From: Cardiocondyla obscurior
Lineage: Eukaryota; Arthropoda; Insecta; Hymenoptera; Formicidae
Length of the DNA: 64,000 nucleotides
Direction: 5' to 3'
Assembly: GCF_019399895.1 (NCBI RefSeq)
Contig: NC_091878.1
Span: forward strand, 868,001 to 932,000
Shown: piece by piece, positions 11,407 to 26,400 of the stretch
How the letters are laid out: every line of letters starts with the position of its first letter
Position numbering within the stretch: the first letter of the stretch is position 1
Made by a program: the position numbers and the translations under genes
The notes under the pieces: generated by a model
Told to the model about the DNA's origin: nothing
Databases searched by the model: none
The model's input: the letters and a program-made list of their open reading frames with translations, nothing else

Positions 11407-14400
11407 ACCGCGTTGATTTCGGAGCCGCGAACCTCGCGGTGAAGGGTCCTTTCTCGAGGAGCCGGTGAAACACGGCGCGTCCAGCGAAGGTTGTTGAACG
11501 GAGATTCGTTGCGCCGGCGTACCGCTCCTCGGTACCCCCGGGCTTCCAACTGAGAAAGTCTTCGGAAAATACCAGGATCAGTCCTTTTTCTTCTATCTCG
11601 ATGAGATATCAGGCGCTCTACCTTTTTCTCTCTGCAATTGTAATTAAATAAAATAGATTAATTACGATAGGAAGATCGACTGGCGTTTGCAAATGATCGA
11701 AGAGTAGATTTTTTCGTGGGCGCACCGTGCTTTGCGATTTTTAACGCGAGTTCGGGTAATACACTCGTTTAAGTTTTCAACGTCCGAGTTTACGGAACGC
11801 GAACGAGGACCTACGGAATCGTGTTCGGGGCTGGTGCTGATCATGCGTTTCGCGCGACGATTAAATGGAGGATGAGTCGTCAGGTGTGGAATTTTTTTTT
11901 TTTACTCGTATAGAAGACGGTAATCCCTTGGGAAAATTGCTCACGATCACCAGGAGACCGCATTCTGACGCGTGAGTCATTTTATTTTGACAGTGGCTGC
12001 CCGAGTTATCAAATCGGCTGATAAGAAATCTCGCGTTATCTTCTTTAATTTATCTCATTTTTCCGGGATAATTGACTCGAAAGAGCCATATTCTTCGGTG
12101 ATATTTGATTTATCGCTCGCGTCTTTTCAATTTGTCATACTGTTATCGATCAGCACTTTTTGCCTATACATTAATCTTCCTCACCTACGTATCGTTTATT
12201 TATTTCAAAAATTCAAAAAATCTAAATTAATTATTTTTAATTTTTTTCCTCCTATATAATTATAAAAAAAAATTATTTAAAACACGGTAGAATCTATACA
12301 TACAGATCTTCAAAGATTATCTTCTCTGTGTCGAATCGTGTCTTCAGTTATTACCAGAATACACGAAATCATAAAGAGATACTTATTATAATTTCGCGCG
12401 GATTGATAATCGGGCAATTTTTTATTTTATTTTATTTGTATTTTTTTTTTTTTTTCTTTTCCCGAAGCAAGTCGGATTGCTTCGCCAGTTCGGTCTCTTT
12501 TTCCCCGCGTTATGCATGCGGCGTGCGTTCTATCGGCGTCATTCGCGTTGCATTGTACTTTCTACTTATCAGCCATCCGCAGGAGTCGTGCCCGATGAAC
12601 GTAGACCGGGCGAACACGACTCGGGCACCGTCAAATCGTTGACCGTCGTAGTTGTCGTCGCCGGGAAGAAGTAAGACATTCGCGCGAAACCTGTTTTCAG
12701 CATTATCCAAGATTGCTCCGACGCCTAAGTAAAATATCATGTTCGCGCTCTCTCTATCTCTCTTTCCCTCTGCACTGTTCGCCGGGGAGATTATAAATGT
12801 ATTTATTCTTCCTCGCACTTGCCGCTGCAGGTACGAATCGTTATCCACCGGCGAGTCACAGAACGGACACTAAAAGCAAAATTGTCCTACGGAATATTAA
12901 TCGGATCACGGTGATAATAAGAGTGAAACCCCCACGGTATCTAGGAATGCCGGCGTATAATTCGGTCCATGTGTAATAATATAATTAGTACGAGCTAATT
13001 TCTAAAATAAATCGCGCAAGAAATTGTGAAGAAGTTAACTTTTTATTTTTAAATACGATTATATTTTGTGATTAATAAGTGTAATTTATAATCGTGATAA
13101 TTGGAAGGGAATTCGAAAGGAATAAATCACACATTACGCATCCTGTTAGAAGAATGACCGTACACATCGGTGGAGTGATAGAAATCGACATTATCGCACT
13201 TCATAAATCATGGAATTATGTGAAATCATCTGGGAATGAGAAAGAAACTTTGTCGTTAAAACGCTTAAGCGTTTTCTTTACTCGTCAGTCACTTCAGAAA
13301 GCAAGTTTGATTTTTTAATCGCCACAATTATATGAATTTAATTAATTTTCAAGTCTGATTTCTCTAGCAATGTTTGTATTAATAAAAATAACGAAATAAA
13401 TTAAAGTTTAATAAATTATATATTATAATTTAATTCAAGCCCCTTGAAAAAGAAAAAAGAAAAAAAAAAAAGAAAGAAAAAAGCTGCGTCGCGCTTTCGA
13501 GCATCCCGCGGGGTTTCAGCGGCGGATAATTTTCCTCTTACGCGATTCTTCGTGGCGCGACGAGCGTGTAATTAGACACATTCTTGCGTCTTCGGCGTGC
13601 ACCGCCTAATGCCACTCCGCCGTGTAATTTGCTAATATCGTGGTGGGTTGCACCTGCAATTTTGAACCTCACGTACGCTTGCCACATCGTATACCTTCCA
13701 TACGAGCCCTTAATTGTTCCAATATATCGAAAATTGCCGGTTCACGCACGGAGGCGGTTTAAACCGCCGAGGGTCTTTCGATATATTCTCATTAGCGACC
13801 CACGTTTAATTTCTCGTGGACCCCTACGCGATTAATAAATAGTAATAATAATATAGGAAGAAGGTTCTTTCGCGTAACGTCTTCGGTCAACTTTCCTCGG
13901 CCCCGGGATTTAATTTTATTCTTTTTCCCTTCCGTTTCTCGCGTTTTTGAATCTTTCGACTTTGAGGAGCGAGGGAGTGGCAGGTACTTCGAAGTAGCTT
14001 CGTCGAAGAAATCGGAGAGGACGGCGACGTGTAAAGACACTGCGAGACCATATTAGTCACGTTTCTCAAAGAGACACGTCGCCGTCTCTTTCCCTCTCTC
14101 TCTCTTTCGTACTTTCTCATCTTTCCCGCCGCTCGCTTCGCCAATGTCAATGACTGCTCTCGCGGGGCCCGGCCGCGTGACCCCCCGTGCGAACGAGTCT
14201 CGTCTTTCTGCGTCCCGGAATGGCGCTTTCACACGAAGGTGGAAAGAAGCGGGCGAAGTGTGCGCCCGCATAATATTTCGACGTTATATCACGCGAATAA
14301 TGCGAGCTATATTAGGCGGCGGTATCCCGACACGCGATCTCGTTACGTGTCGCCTTGCGAGATCACCTCGCCGCAAACAGAAGAGTTAACTTTTATTCCG

Positions 14401-17400
14401 AATCGAGGGAAGCGATGCATTTTGCTGTTTTTTTTTTTTTCTTTTCCATTATTCAAACAAATGTCACGGAATTACATAAGAGAAAAATAAAATTAAAAAA
14501 ATAATCTAAAATTGAAAGTCTTCGAATAAAATAAAAATAAAATAAAATAAAATAAATAAAAGATGATAAAGCTCGTAATAAAGATCGGACGAGCGAAGGA
14601 TAATTCAATGAAAGATTGCAGAGCGGCGAGCACGTGTTTGAGCGCAATATTATTTTTATTACCGATTTTATCGGCACCTCGCTTGTTCGGAAAATTAGAG
14701 GATGGATATACGACGATTGTACGGAACGCGGAAATCCACGTCCGGTCGACTAGGCCCGTGGACGCGGGTTGCCTGGAGAACGAACCTTAAACCTTAAGGT
14801 TGAATAACGGTTCTCCTGGCGCGCGTGCATACCTACCTACCTACCTACCTACCTACCTACCGTGGCGTCTACAGGGGGAGGGATGGGGGACCGATCTCTG
14901 AGCGGGCGATGCAACGAAATGTTCCTGATGGCGAACGAGAAAAAGACCGGACCTGTCTGCAGGGTCGACGCACCGAATGTGCGTGACGATATTTTGACGT
15001 CTTCAAGGCGAGCTCGACACGTGATTCGCGCTCGATTCCCAGTTGCGCAAGCCAAGTCGCGACGGCGTACAGTATGCGAAATGTAGAAAAGCAAAGCGCT
15101 GACCTGCGAGCAAGAAAGAACTCGGGGGGGACACCGTAGAACGGCGGTGAAATAGCAAAGGTTTCCGTTAAGTTAACAAAAGGGAGAATAATTTTAATTA
15201 AAAAACTACCTGACAGTAATATTATTTCGCCATTCTTTTTTTAATAGAAATTTAATTTCAGTATCACCGGCTCAATTACTATCAATTAAATACCGATAAT
15301 TATGAATTAAATATTAAAAAGATTGAGCAATGATTTTATGTTTCGCGCTATTAATTTTAGATTTAAATCGCGAAGATATTGACGTTTTAGGACTTCCCGC
15401 AGTTTTTCGTTAAATTAAAGCAGTGCATTTTTTTTTTCTAATTATTGAAATTCTTTTATTTCACACGCGACGCCTCGGTAAATAAAAATGACATCCCAAG
15501 CTGCTGAAAAAAACGCTAGGCCAACGAGTAATCACGGCGTTCACGTGTTGGCCAGCTCGCGAAGTTAATCACAACATTCCTGTGGCCCTCCCGGCGATTT
15601 AATTAACCCGACAATTTAATGACGGGAATGTCATTGTTCCGCGGAGACGTGGAATGATACACCGCGGCCCGTCAGGCTTCTCCCTGTTTGAAGACAATTA
15701 TTTTTCTTTATCCTCTTCCGCTCCACATTTCGCCGTGACGCGAACAAAAACGTCCCCGTCATTCTCAAGACACGACATCCAGATATTGACCCCCGCGACC
15801 TGATTTCCCCTTTTCGTTGAAACTTCCACCCGTTGGGGTGGCATTAAAATACCTTAGCAGCGAAAAAGAACGGCCGGTCGGCAAGCGAAGCGTTAGCTTG
15901 ATTTATTACTTTTAGGACTTCGATCGGTTCCCTTCTCGCCTTGCCTGCGCGAAGGATTAAAAAAATCTGGTCGGTGTACCGGCGATTACTAAATGAGTAT
16001 ATACATATATATATGTTTCTCCTTTATCGGACCGATTATCGTGGAGCGCGATCGTGCCGCGACGCGTTCTACGTGTAAGTCAATATAATGTATTGACGGA
16101 CGCTGATATAACAGGTCGCTTATCGCCCTGATAACCGAAAACTCGTCCAGTCGTTATTTGCTCTCGCCGATACGTCTTTGAGAAACGTGTCGATTAGCGA
16201 TCGGGCACACTGTTACGGTACAGCATCCTCAATACGAGATCTCGACGATGGACCGGCGATACGAATGCGTTCTCCCACGCAGCTTCCTCTGCAAGTTACG
16301 AAGATATGCAAATCATTCGGCGCGTTGCGACACTTGGAACGTTTCGTCAAGATAATTGACCCTCAAATGGCATACTCTTTCTGCCATTTTATTTATTCTT
16401 TTTTTTTGTAGACGAATTAAAAAATTTTTTTAAATTTATTTATTTAACGCGCTAGACATAAAAAAAATTTAAAAGAAACAAGAGAATTTTTTTTTTATCT
16501 GGATTCTCGTCGCAAACTTGGGACGCGTTTTCTTTCTAGCAAAGATAATTAATCTTTAAATTCTCCGATCGGTCCATCGGCTCGCTTTGACTGAATCGTT
16601 GTTAAATTATCACAAAGTACCCGTCAGAGGATTTATACTTGTCACTCGACCGCTGAAAAAGTTGCGATTCGCGCTGGATTTAAATAAAAAGGACTCGGCC
16701 GATCTAGCGACCGGAGTCCGGCAATTCCGCGTCGCTGAGTGCTCGTTACCGGTCGCGATGGAAATCGAGTGGAAAGGCCATATTAGGCGCGGTGCAACCG
16801 CGTCGTCTACAGCGAGGTATTACTGTCGTCTAATGTACGTCGAGTCACGCCCCCGCTGGCCGGGGGCCTGGGGCCCGAGAAGCGAGCGAAACGAGACGAA
16901 GCGTACCGAGAGGCCCCACGGTCGGGCCCCCGCTCGCCGATCGGCGAGATCGCGACGAGCCGAGCACTCGCGAGGTGCTCTTGGCCGACCGGGTCGCGCG
17001 TTCCCTTCGCCGAGCAACGATCCGTCAATTGTGCACCGGGACAATGCGCCCGTACGCGCGTACCTTGATAAGCCGCCGATAAGTCGCGGCGATCTTCACT
17101 CCGACCGGTCCCCGAAAGTGGTACCCGCGTTTAACAAAGTGGCCCCGAGTACGTTCAAGATTCTGACTGTCATCGGAGCTAAAGTGGCTTCCAGGGTGAA
17201 CGTGCCTTATGTGTGTATGTGTGCGCGGCGCGGTGACTATGGATGCATTGAGTGAATATTAAACATTCCAGGGGAAATCTCGAAGATGTTAAAGGATGCC
17301 GTTAAGACACGTTCTCGTAATAATTTATTTATTCATTTTATTTTATTTTTATTTTTTTATTATTTTTTTTTTTTTTTTTGCGTAATAGATGAGCGTTTTG

Positions 17401-20400
17401 GTGACGCGGTTACTTTTGCATTTTTTTTAGAGTTCTTTCGATTACGTTTATGTAGACACGCGTGGACGATTAACATAATTTTTTATAGCCATTTTTTAGC
17501 CATTGTGTAGATATTTTCAAGCATAATTAGTTCCGTGTAATTGGTTTAAGTACGGCGGTCAATTCCTATCGCCTGTGCTCAGCGAGAAAATCAGAAAAAT
17601 ATATATTCGACGCGAGTTAAATAGGTTGGCGCCGGCTTGATTGCCCGCAACCAGTACGGGCTCATCTTTAAGCCCATCTCATTCCTTAGAAATGGCAGCG
17701 AGCAACCGGATGTGCACGCCTATTCGCGTTTAAATCCCGCATTAATGCGGAGTGCTCATATTTTACGCTTTACGCAATCCGACGCATCCTTCTCGATGAA
17801 ATTTAAATACAGCACCGTTCAGGTTTTTTTTTTTACAATTTAATTTTACTAAAAAGTTTTCATTACGCATAAATGTATAAAAACTCAACCCCGCAGAAAA
17901 AAAAATTATTTTTATTAAATATTGATATCCGATCGATTCAGGCGACACAAACGCGATTCATACATTTCTTCTAATTTAAGAAAATTATTTACTTTCCTTC
18001 TTTATGTTTCTTAGATAAAGATTTATTAATATAATTGCATTAAATGCCAGGAAATCTTTAAAAAAAAAGTCACGAGTAACCAAGAGAAAAGTTTCTCGCG
18101 CGGGACTCACAATCAGACGCAGTTCTCTCGATCGCGATATCTGATTCTGTTCGGGACGTAACTGCACGTTCGGATGCTGCGCGCGATTTTCCCGACTCCG
18201 TCGGAGACGGAAGTGGAGGATCGGTCCAGGTGCGCGGCCGCGTGTGCATTCACGCGATCGACAAGACGATCCTCCGTCACCTCGCCTCGTCTTTTATCGC
18301 GTCTCCTTTTCAACAAATCAAGTCGAGCCTTTATCGAGTGTCTCTCGCGGTGGAGAGCTAAATTTTCTATGCCGATCGTCGCTCTAAGACCGGCCGGTTT
18401 TCAGAAGAAAAAGCTGCTCTGCCGCTATTTGCGAATATTAAACGAGCAGAATAAATCTGGCGCATGCCGTTAATTTCGGTCAATTCTAATCGAATATAGT
18501 GATACATGTCAATCATTTTCACAGTTTTAATAGCAGTAGCGAAACAGATTTTTTTTTCCCACCCTTTTTTTTTTTTTCCGAACCCAGAGCGGTTGTTTGG
18601 GAAAAGTTGCGCGCGTATCTTCGACGGCGGTAACTCGCTTCGCCGAGTATGGAAATTTTCTTCGCGGGCCGGATAACCACTTATTGGTATTCTACTCCTT
18701 CGCCGGTCTATCGCTATTCTCTCGCGCGATTCATTGTTCGTGCCCGATCCGACGCGGGGAACGAGACGGAAGGAGAGAGAACCGGCGGGAGAGAAAAGAG
18801 AGGCGGGGGTGAGACGAAAAGGGGGAGTAGGTGAAGTAGACTGTATTTCATTATTGCAACACGTGAAATTGCAGAGCGTTTGGCGAGCGAATTCAGCTCG
18901 TGCGCGCGGAATAAATGCCGTAACCGCTCGCGTGTCGTTAAACAAAACGATTAACAAATCCTCCCGGTGGGGAGATTGAAATAAAATAAACGAGACCGAA
19001 CGGGGAAAAAAAAATCCGAAGACGGGCGCTTTGTCGAAAATTACGCCGCTCGAACGGCGCGCTTTTTCACTCAGCGTGACGCACAATCGATCGCGTTTAT
19101 AATTAATTGTGATTAATCATTTTAATCTTTCGCGTTAAAATTCAAGATACAAAATGGACGCGTTATTTACATCACAGTTTAATTATTATTTTTATGTTTT
19201 ATTTAATTTTATTTGATATTGCGCCTACATTAATTAATATAAATGATTTTAATTTGTAATTCTAACATTTTTTTTTTTGGGGGGGAGGGAAGGAAATCAT
19301 TCTTTTAGAACAAAGAATTCTACACCCCACGCGTCTACCGGGGGGTTGAAGGGTTCAATTTTCCCGACGAAAGTCCAGCGGAACGTCCTCGCGACGTTGT
19401 TGGCACCGAACCGAGAGGCGGCTGCCTTTCGTCACGCGCGTCGAATCTTTTTATAACAAAAGGAGCCTAGATACGATCGGTTCGTGAGTCATTATCGCCG
19501 TTGGCGCAGTCCGTACGTTCATATTCCGTCGTCGGGAGGTCTTTTTTTTTTCTTTCCGCGCGCCTCGCACGGCGATTTATCACTCTGGTCGATTAAACGC
19601 TCGTTGGGAAACTCGTATAAAGTCAGAGAAAAGACAGATTATCTCGTCTCGGGATTTAATATGATCACCTGGCGCACGTTTCGACAGAAAGACGGATATC
19701 TACTGGTGACGTCGGTGTTGTCTTTGGAAGGATTCACATCCCGCGGTTCAGGCACGCCGTGGCACGCGATCGGTAAGGTTTTGCAACGAAAAATGAGTAA
19801 GAAGATTCGTAAATGCCGGGGGGAGGAGAATTGAATGAAATTTGCGATTAATTGCATAATCGCGGTCGTCAGCTGCGTGACATTTGAAGCAAATGTCTGA
19901 TTATATAACGCCGAGCGTAAATAAACGCGCGCAGGCTGCGTCTCGCGGTACTTGGCGGGCTTATTTGCGCCGGTAATTAATTATTTATTAATCACGGTTC
20001 CACGAATGTTCTATGTAGATCTTGTATTAATGTAAAACGTTTCGATTTTTTTTATTTTTTAGTTTTAGTGTATGTGAAGTGCTACGTTTAGAGACGATTT
20101 TTTTTTTAGACCAAAGGTTACAAAGCGTTATTAGACTCGGAAGTTAATTAATTATATTAATTTTTAAAAAAATAATTACAATTGAGTGATCTACGGCATG
20201 TTGCAGGTTTACTTACATTTGTATCTTCCGATTAAGCTAGGTTAGGTTATCGTCCTTCCTTCCTTCCTTCCTTCTTTCCTTCTGTGGCAGAATTCTGGAT
20301 TATCCTGACGTGTTGTAGCACTTTAAATCACTTGACACTCTGCTCTGCTTTTTTTTTTTTACAATTACAATTGCTAACACTATCACTCAACAGACGAACG

Positions 20401-23400
20401 ACCGAAAGAACGACGGTGGATCATCGCGGCGTTTTTTTACGACTGAAATTAAGAAGCGCGACGATCGATTATTTGTTATAAATTAGTGCTCCAGATATTG
20501 GTAGCGCTGCTCACTTCCTCCGGGTCTTTCTCCGGGATAGACCAACTTCGTGCCAAGCGAGAAAACTAATCGGCGTCGTGGAAAAGCGGCGACAGTTAAC
20601 TTCTATATCGCAGTAGTCTTAGACCGTCGAGAGATTATAATTATTATTAATTTTTAGTATCGCCGCGATATTATAATAATTGTTCATTTAATTTTTCCAC
20701 TGTTCTAAATTTAATTCTTGTCAATGTAGTTTACATTTTTCTTTTTTTCTTACCACGCGAGTCATCGCAATCCGGTGGTCCGTTTCTCGGCTCGGGTGGA
20801 CAATCGCGACGATTTTTCCGGCCCGCTCGCGCGCGATGGAACGGTTGTTCGTGAACGAAGGCGAGCACACGGCACGTCACGTGCGTCAGTTGCGTGAGTA
20901 AGCCCCGGCCATTAAGTCCCGGCGACGAGGAACGAAGCGGCGATCGAGCGCCGATACCTATCCGCGAACTCGTTCGCTTCCGCCTGCGCGACGAGCGGTC
21001 GCATTCGCCGACGTAAAGACGAGCGTATTTAACATATGCGCGTTGCACGACGCCCCGTTAATTATCCGCGTTTCTTTCGCGCCACGAGCAGAACAATAAT
21101 TGAGCGTAACCTCACGGCGCACCCGGCCGTGTAAAATCCGACACTCGTGCGGGGAAACTCGGCTCCCCCTTAATCTTTCTCCAGCCGAGGAAGGTAATTA
21201 CGATCGAACTAGGCCGACGTTCAAGGTCTCTAGCTTGGGCTATTTAAAAGTATAAATTTATATGTATATATATATTTTTTTTTTTTTAAATAACTCAATC
21301 TGCGTCGACATGGAAAGCCCGACGTAAGAGCTGCAACGTGAGACGACTGTCGAGCGCGGGTAGAACGGTGTCTTCATTCGAGGCGATCCATGCTCGAACG
21401 TTCTCTTTCGAGGCGCACTTCAAGCGAGTCCTCCCGGCCACGGCATCCGCGGCTGCATCCGCGCGCGACGTTCTCCGCGAGTTTATCGAGTCCGGCCCGA
21501 CGCCAGGTCTTACATATCCGGCTTTGTGTTTTGCAGGAGACTGAAGGCTGATTTACAGTACCTGAGAAGAAGCGGGCTGCTCAAGGCATCCGCTGGCAGC
21601 GAGCTATTGCATCAAGGTCGCAAGTGCGCGCGATGCGGTGCGCCGTTCGGTAGATTTTACAACACCGGCGCGACCTGCGCTCGCTGCAAGCATCGCGTGT
21701 GCCGGCAGTGTCGCATCGAAATCAAGAACCACACGGCAGGTGACAGAGAGCTCGAGAGGGTCTGCAGCGTTTGCTACAAAATCGCGTAAGCCTGCCTCCG
21801 CTTAACATAACCTAACTCCGGCTTTTTAATCGGTCGATTTAGAGTACCTTCGATTTGCAGGGAGCTGCACGTAGTCACCGGCAAGTGGATGTACGAGAGT
21901 TTAATATCCCACGGGCCCATCAACGAGAGAGCAACACGAGACTCAGTGGACAACCCGAGCTGCAGCGTCCGGCGAGCCTGGACGATTAATGGTATGTTCC
22001 CGACAATTAATCTTCCGTCGATGACATGGTAGAAAGTTCGAGGAAAAGGAAAATTCGCCTCGAAGCGAGAGTTAATATCCGCAACGAACCGTTAATTAAT
22101 GTCACAATTACGGCAATTTACACTTCCTATTTATTTCCGCGTCCCGAGACCCAGTCACGGCTACTTCCGGTTTATTTTGCCGCGAGCTGACGGTGAATTC
22201 TTTCCTTCTAGGTCCTCCGACGCGCTGGCTGGCCGCGAGAAAGTCTCCGGAGCTGCGAATATACCGCAGCTTGCCGACTCGCCGGCAGGAATATCGAGAT
22301 CCGCTTGAGGATTCCGGCTTCCACGACAGGACGAAACTCGAGATCTCGCAAAAGGATGATTCAAACCGCGTCGAGGATACTGGTGACTGCTGCCAAGATG
22401 TGAACGCGTTAATCAACGAGCGAACGAAACGAGAAAGGTTGGCTTTCAAGTCGGAAGATGAGGTGCCACCGCTGGATGCTGTGAGATCAGGCAGGAAGAG
22501 TGAGCACGCGAGTAAGGAGCAGGACGAGAGAGTGTCGCTGATAAAACCACCGAGAATCCTCGCGAGACTTATCTCGCCGGAAGCGAAGCCGAGTCCGAGG
22601 CATGGCGAGAGAAAGTCGAATATCCCCATTTTTAGAAGGAGCTCCAGGGAATTCGAGGACATCCGAAGCCCGCAGGAGTCGCCCAAGAGGTCACTCATTC
22701 CTCAAAGGTATCACTTCTTTCTTTTTTTTTTTTTTTTCACAGAAAATTTTTTTCACAGACTCCAATTTTAAGTATTTATTTTTAAATAATTCTTGCATAT
22801 TTAAAATTTATCGAGATAACACATAAAATTAAATTCCATTTAATTGAGCCACGTCATATTGTTCTTTTTCGTTCTCTTACAGGTACAGAGGCAGCACCGA
22901 CGATCTGCGTCGCAGTCGCGAGGACATTAGCGTGCCGAGTTTGATTCCGAAATTACTATCACCTCGTAATAAAGAGGAGCGACTGAAGCGGCAAGACAGC
23001 AAGGACGATATTCGTCACCTAGCAAAGCCCGTGCGGAAGGAGGAGAGCAAGCTCGCCGCCTCGTCGCCTGCCAGCAAGGACGAAGTCTGCAAGTCGGGCA
23101 TAAGGATTTTTCGCCGTGACAATAGTCGCGAGGACGTGGGCAGGGAACTCGGCGCAAACTCGAGCAGGGAGTCCGCGAAAGGAAGGCAGCAGGAGAGAGC
23201 GGAGGTTGTGGGCGACGCGGCGAAACCAAGTACGACGCGGTGTGAGGACAGCAAGGACGATTCCGAAGAATCGTCTAAGAGAGAGGAGGCGACAGCCTCG
23301 TTTGCACCGGACTCGCCAGTGTTGGAGCCTCGACCGGACGAGAAGCAGGACGCGAGGGTGATCGACATGATCATCGCGGAGAACAGGACACAGGATGAGC

Positions 23401-26400
23401 GGGACCAGGACACGACGGTCCCAGGCAACGAAGTGATCGGTGAGAAGCGCCCGCTGGCGACCCAAGGGCCGATCGAGGTGAACGACAAAGAACTCGACGA
23501 GGAGGCACGGGACACTGCCGAGCAGTCCCCCGACGTCGGCAGCGACGGTGACGTCACCGGAATCGCCGGCGAAAGAAAGGGCTCGTTGGAGATCGGTTAT
23601 GGAAAGAGGCTGGACGAGTTCCAAGTGGTCAGTAAGCACACGTCTGTGTTGTCGTGCGTGGGATGAATCCGTGTGTGTATACGCTTGTAGATGGTGTCGG
23701 CATCCTTTGCGAAACTTGAGCCCTCAGCTGAATGTATTCGTGACATTTTAGTCCTCACTGTGTAGCATTCGATTTTTCACTAGTTGCACGGAACATTAAT
23801 TTGTTTTCTGATTTTTAACAATTTTTTATTGATTTTTATTAAAAATTAACTGCACATTCTTTAATTTATGTTTTATCAACTAATGTCTGTTATAATTTCT
23901 TTATTATTGATTTTAAATAAAATATTGTCATGCATGGACTCTTGCAGATCCGGCGAAAGTTTTCCAAGGAAGAGTTTTCGAACCCGGACGACACCGACGA
24001 CACTCCGAACAAACGTTGCTCAAGTGTAAGTTAAATCACGCCAGCAGTTTCTGTTCTAATTACAACAAATTTATTTTAACTCTTATTTTAAAGAAATAAA
24101 ATATTTATAGATACTTTGAATTAATAATAAAATAATATTAATAACTAGTTAACGTTTAAAATTTTATTTTTAAAGGTATTAATTTTATTTATTTATTTTT
24201 TAATTATAAAATTCTTATTGTTTAATATTACGTGACTGTTCTATTATTACTGCATTTACAATGCCGACGTTGCAGAAGTCTGCTCTTTCAATTGAATGTT
24301 TATTTTATTAACAGCATCTGTCGCCGGAAGCCAGTCCTTTAAGCACAAGATCATCAAGATACAGTCCTCGGGAGAGCGAGAGCGAACCCACACCTGCGTT
24401 ACCACGTAAAACTGGAGGAGACTCCTGCTCGGCTTCCCAAAGGATTCGCGACGCTATTACGAGAACTAGAAGAGAATCTAACAGTAGCACTAGATACGAG
24501 AGCAGTGGCAGCGAAAGTATCAGGCACGTCCATATTTATTTCAGTGAAATTAAGTGTTATAATAAACTCTTTTTTTATATTTTTAAACACGAAACTATAT
24601 TTAATTTTAATTTCCTCAAAGGATATTAAATTTTATTTTACGAAACACAAAGTTTTAAATTGTCAAAAATTCCCGAAATTAAACGAAATTTTTCTCTTAC
24701 CTTATTATTTATTTCTTTACTGTGCAGATTAAGCGAGACCGGGTTGCACGGGTACTCGGAGCTTGCCAGGAAGGTAAAATTCTTCGGAGGAAGCGGTGGC
24801 GTGGTCCTATCGGCGATCGGCGGTGACGAAATCGTGCAACGCGACAGTGCAACTAGCGCTGGCGAGGACGAAATCAACGAGGATGGCCACGACAGAGCAG
24901 GCACGATTCCTTCCCAAGGAAGGACGATGCTACGCCGAAGAAGGCAGTTCGACCCTCAAGGTAATTCTGCATCTTTTAAAGCTGTTTGGATAATGGATAA
25001 ATTCAGTTTCTTCGTTAAGAGAAAAAGTTTTAATTCTATTTGCCTCGCTTATCTCAAAGTTATTTGCATTCTTTAAAATTGCTTTAAAGATAATTAATAA
25101 TAACGAACAGTGTAATTATCGTATGGTAACCAGGTATCGTTTCGCTTTCGCGATTCCTCGGCCGCATTGACCGCCAATAATTATTATAATTGGCAAATCG
25201 CGTGCTGACGCGACTCCCAATTAAACTCCCACCGTGCATTTTCGTTCTCTTTTATTGTGACAATCGATCATAATCGATCACGAAGTGCTGCAAGATTTTC
25301 TTTCGTAACAAGCGAGGCAGATATGAATTTTTTTTCCATTCGTAATTTGTTTGCGCAGTAGATTGATTAATTAATGATAAAATCACATTTTCACACGAAG
25401 AAAATTTACGATCTGGACTTTTACGCGGTGAAAATTTTATGCTAAGAATTATTATGGTGTTTACGTAGCGCTAAGCCACATCGAAATCATAAGTTTTAAA
25501 TAGCAGACAATGGCTAGCATAGAAATTTAATTAATGCCACAATGATTAATGCCATAATAACTTCGGAATAAAAATTTTACTTCGCGTAATTATCAAATTG
25601 GTTAAAAAAATACTTCTCGTTTGCATCCACGATACATTAAACGTATTGCAGTGCATCTGCATATATAAAGAGCGCCATATGGCTACCCGTAACGATAAAG
25701 CTCATCGATTATCGAAGCCCTTGGGTGAACTTCCTGGTTCGAGAGCCAGTGCTCCTTCGGGGCCATTCACGTCCCGAAAGTCAAAAAGCACGCGCCGATA
25801 AGCTCTCATTCAACCCGGCGTTGCGGCTTTAAGTGTTCCGCGATAGTAAATTATATCTGCTTGAAGTGACGTAGAAAGTATCGACTACAATGCCTCGTAA
25901 AACGCCATAATTAATGCGAACGCGCCGGCGAAAGAAAAACGACAGTAACGAGGGAGGAACGAATTCCGTAAAGCGCACGAAGAAACGTTTCGGTCGATTT
26001 TGATCTCGAAGAAGCTTTATTCATTGTCCCACAATTTTTTTATTGTCCCCCGACGAGTTTTCAGTTTCGTTTAAATTGTCGGAAGCGTAAAAAAAAAAAG
26101 AAAAAAAAAGAAAAAAAAAGTGTTTAACGCGAGAGATTTGGCGGAGGGAATTGTGGAGGGAATTGAGCTTTGATAGCGTACAAAACGATTCGTATCGCCG
26201 TCAATCTCCGGTTGATATCTCGAGGAGCGACCCGAGTGACTCATTTTATTTTGCAACTGCAACCTCGCGATTTGTCCCGCGGTGCGTGCCTTCTGCGAAC
26301 ATGGAGCCGTTCAGGATATTCCAGCTGTCAATTACGTTCCTGCTGTCGATGTACTTTCTCGTTTTCTACGTCGGGATCGTCGTGGTTCTGTATTTGCTAT

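Larger units (their letters stand above)
11369..21536. other. Large btsz intron (10.2 kb)
   Basis: No exon with a family pattern was found here. It opens with a CT-rich (TCTCTCTT)n tract next to the donor. It contains (TACC)8 at 14830-14861 and a TTCC run at 20254-20280. Alternating AT-rich and CpG-rich patches occur; the GC-rich patch at 16850-17050 opens a 222-codon frame that was rejected as chance. The acceptor is TTTTGCAG at 21529-21536. Confidence 0.5.

Noticed and set aside
10330..11549. Several long ORFs on both strands around 10.3-11.5 kb
   Set aside because: Arg-, Ala- and Cys-rich frames in a CpG island; they overlap each other in multiple frames and show no protein family pattern.
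16587..17255. 222-codon plus-strand ORF in the large btsz intron
   Set aside because: It lies in a GC- and CpG-rich patch that lowers stop frequency, has no ordered-looking segment beyond Arg/Pro-rich sequence, and two antisense frames are equally open.
22932..23666. Antisense ORFs (180 and 206 codons) opposite btsz exon 22883-23627
   Set aside because: Both are shadows of the Lys/Glu/Asp-rich sense frame, which joins in phase to the neighbouring btsz exons.
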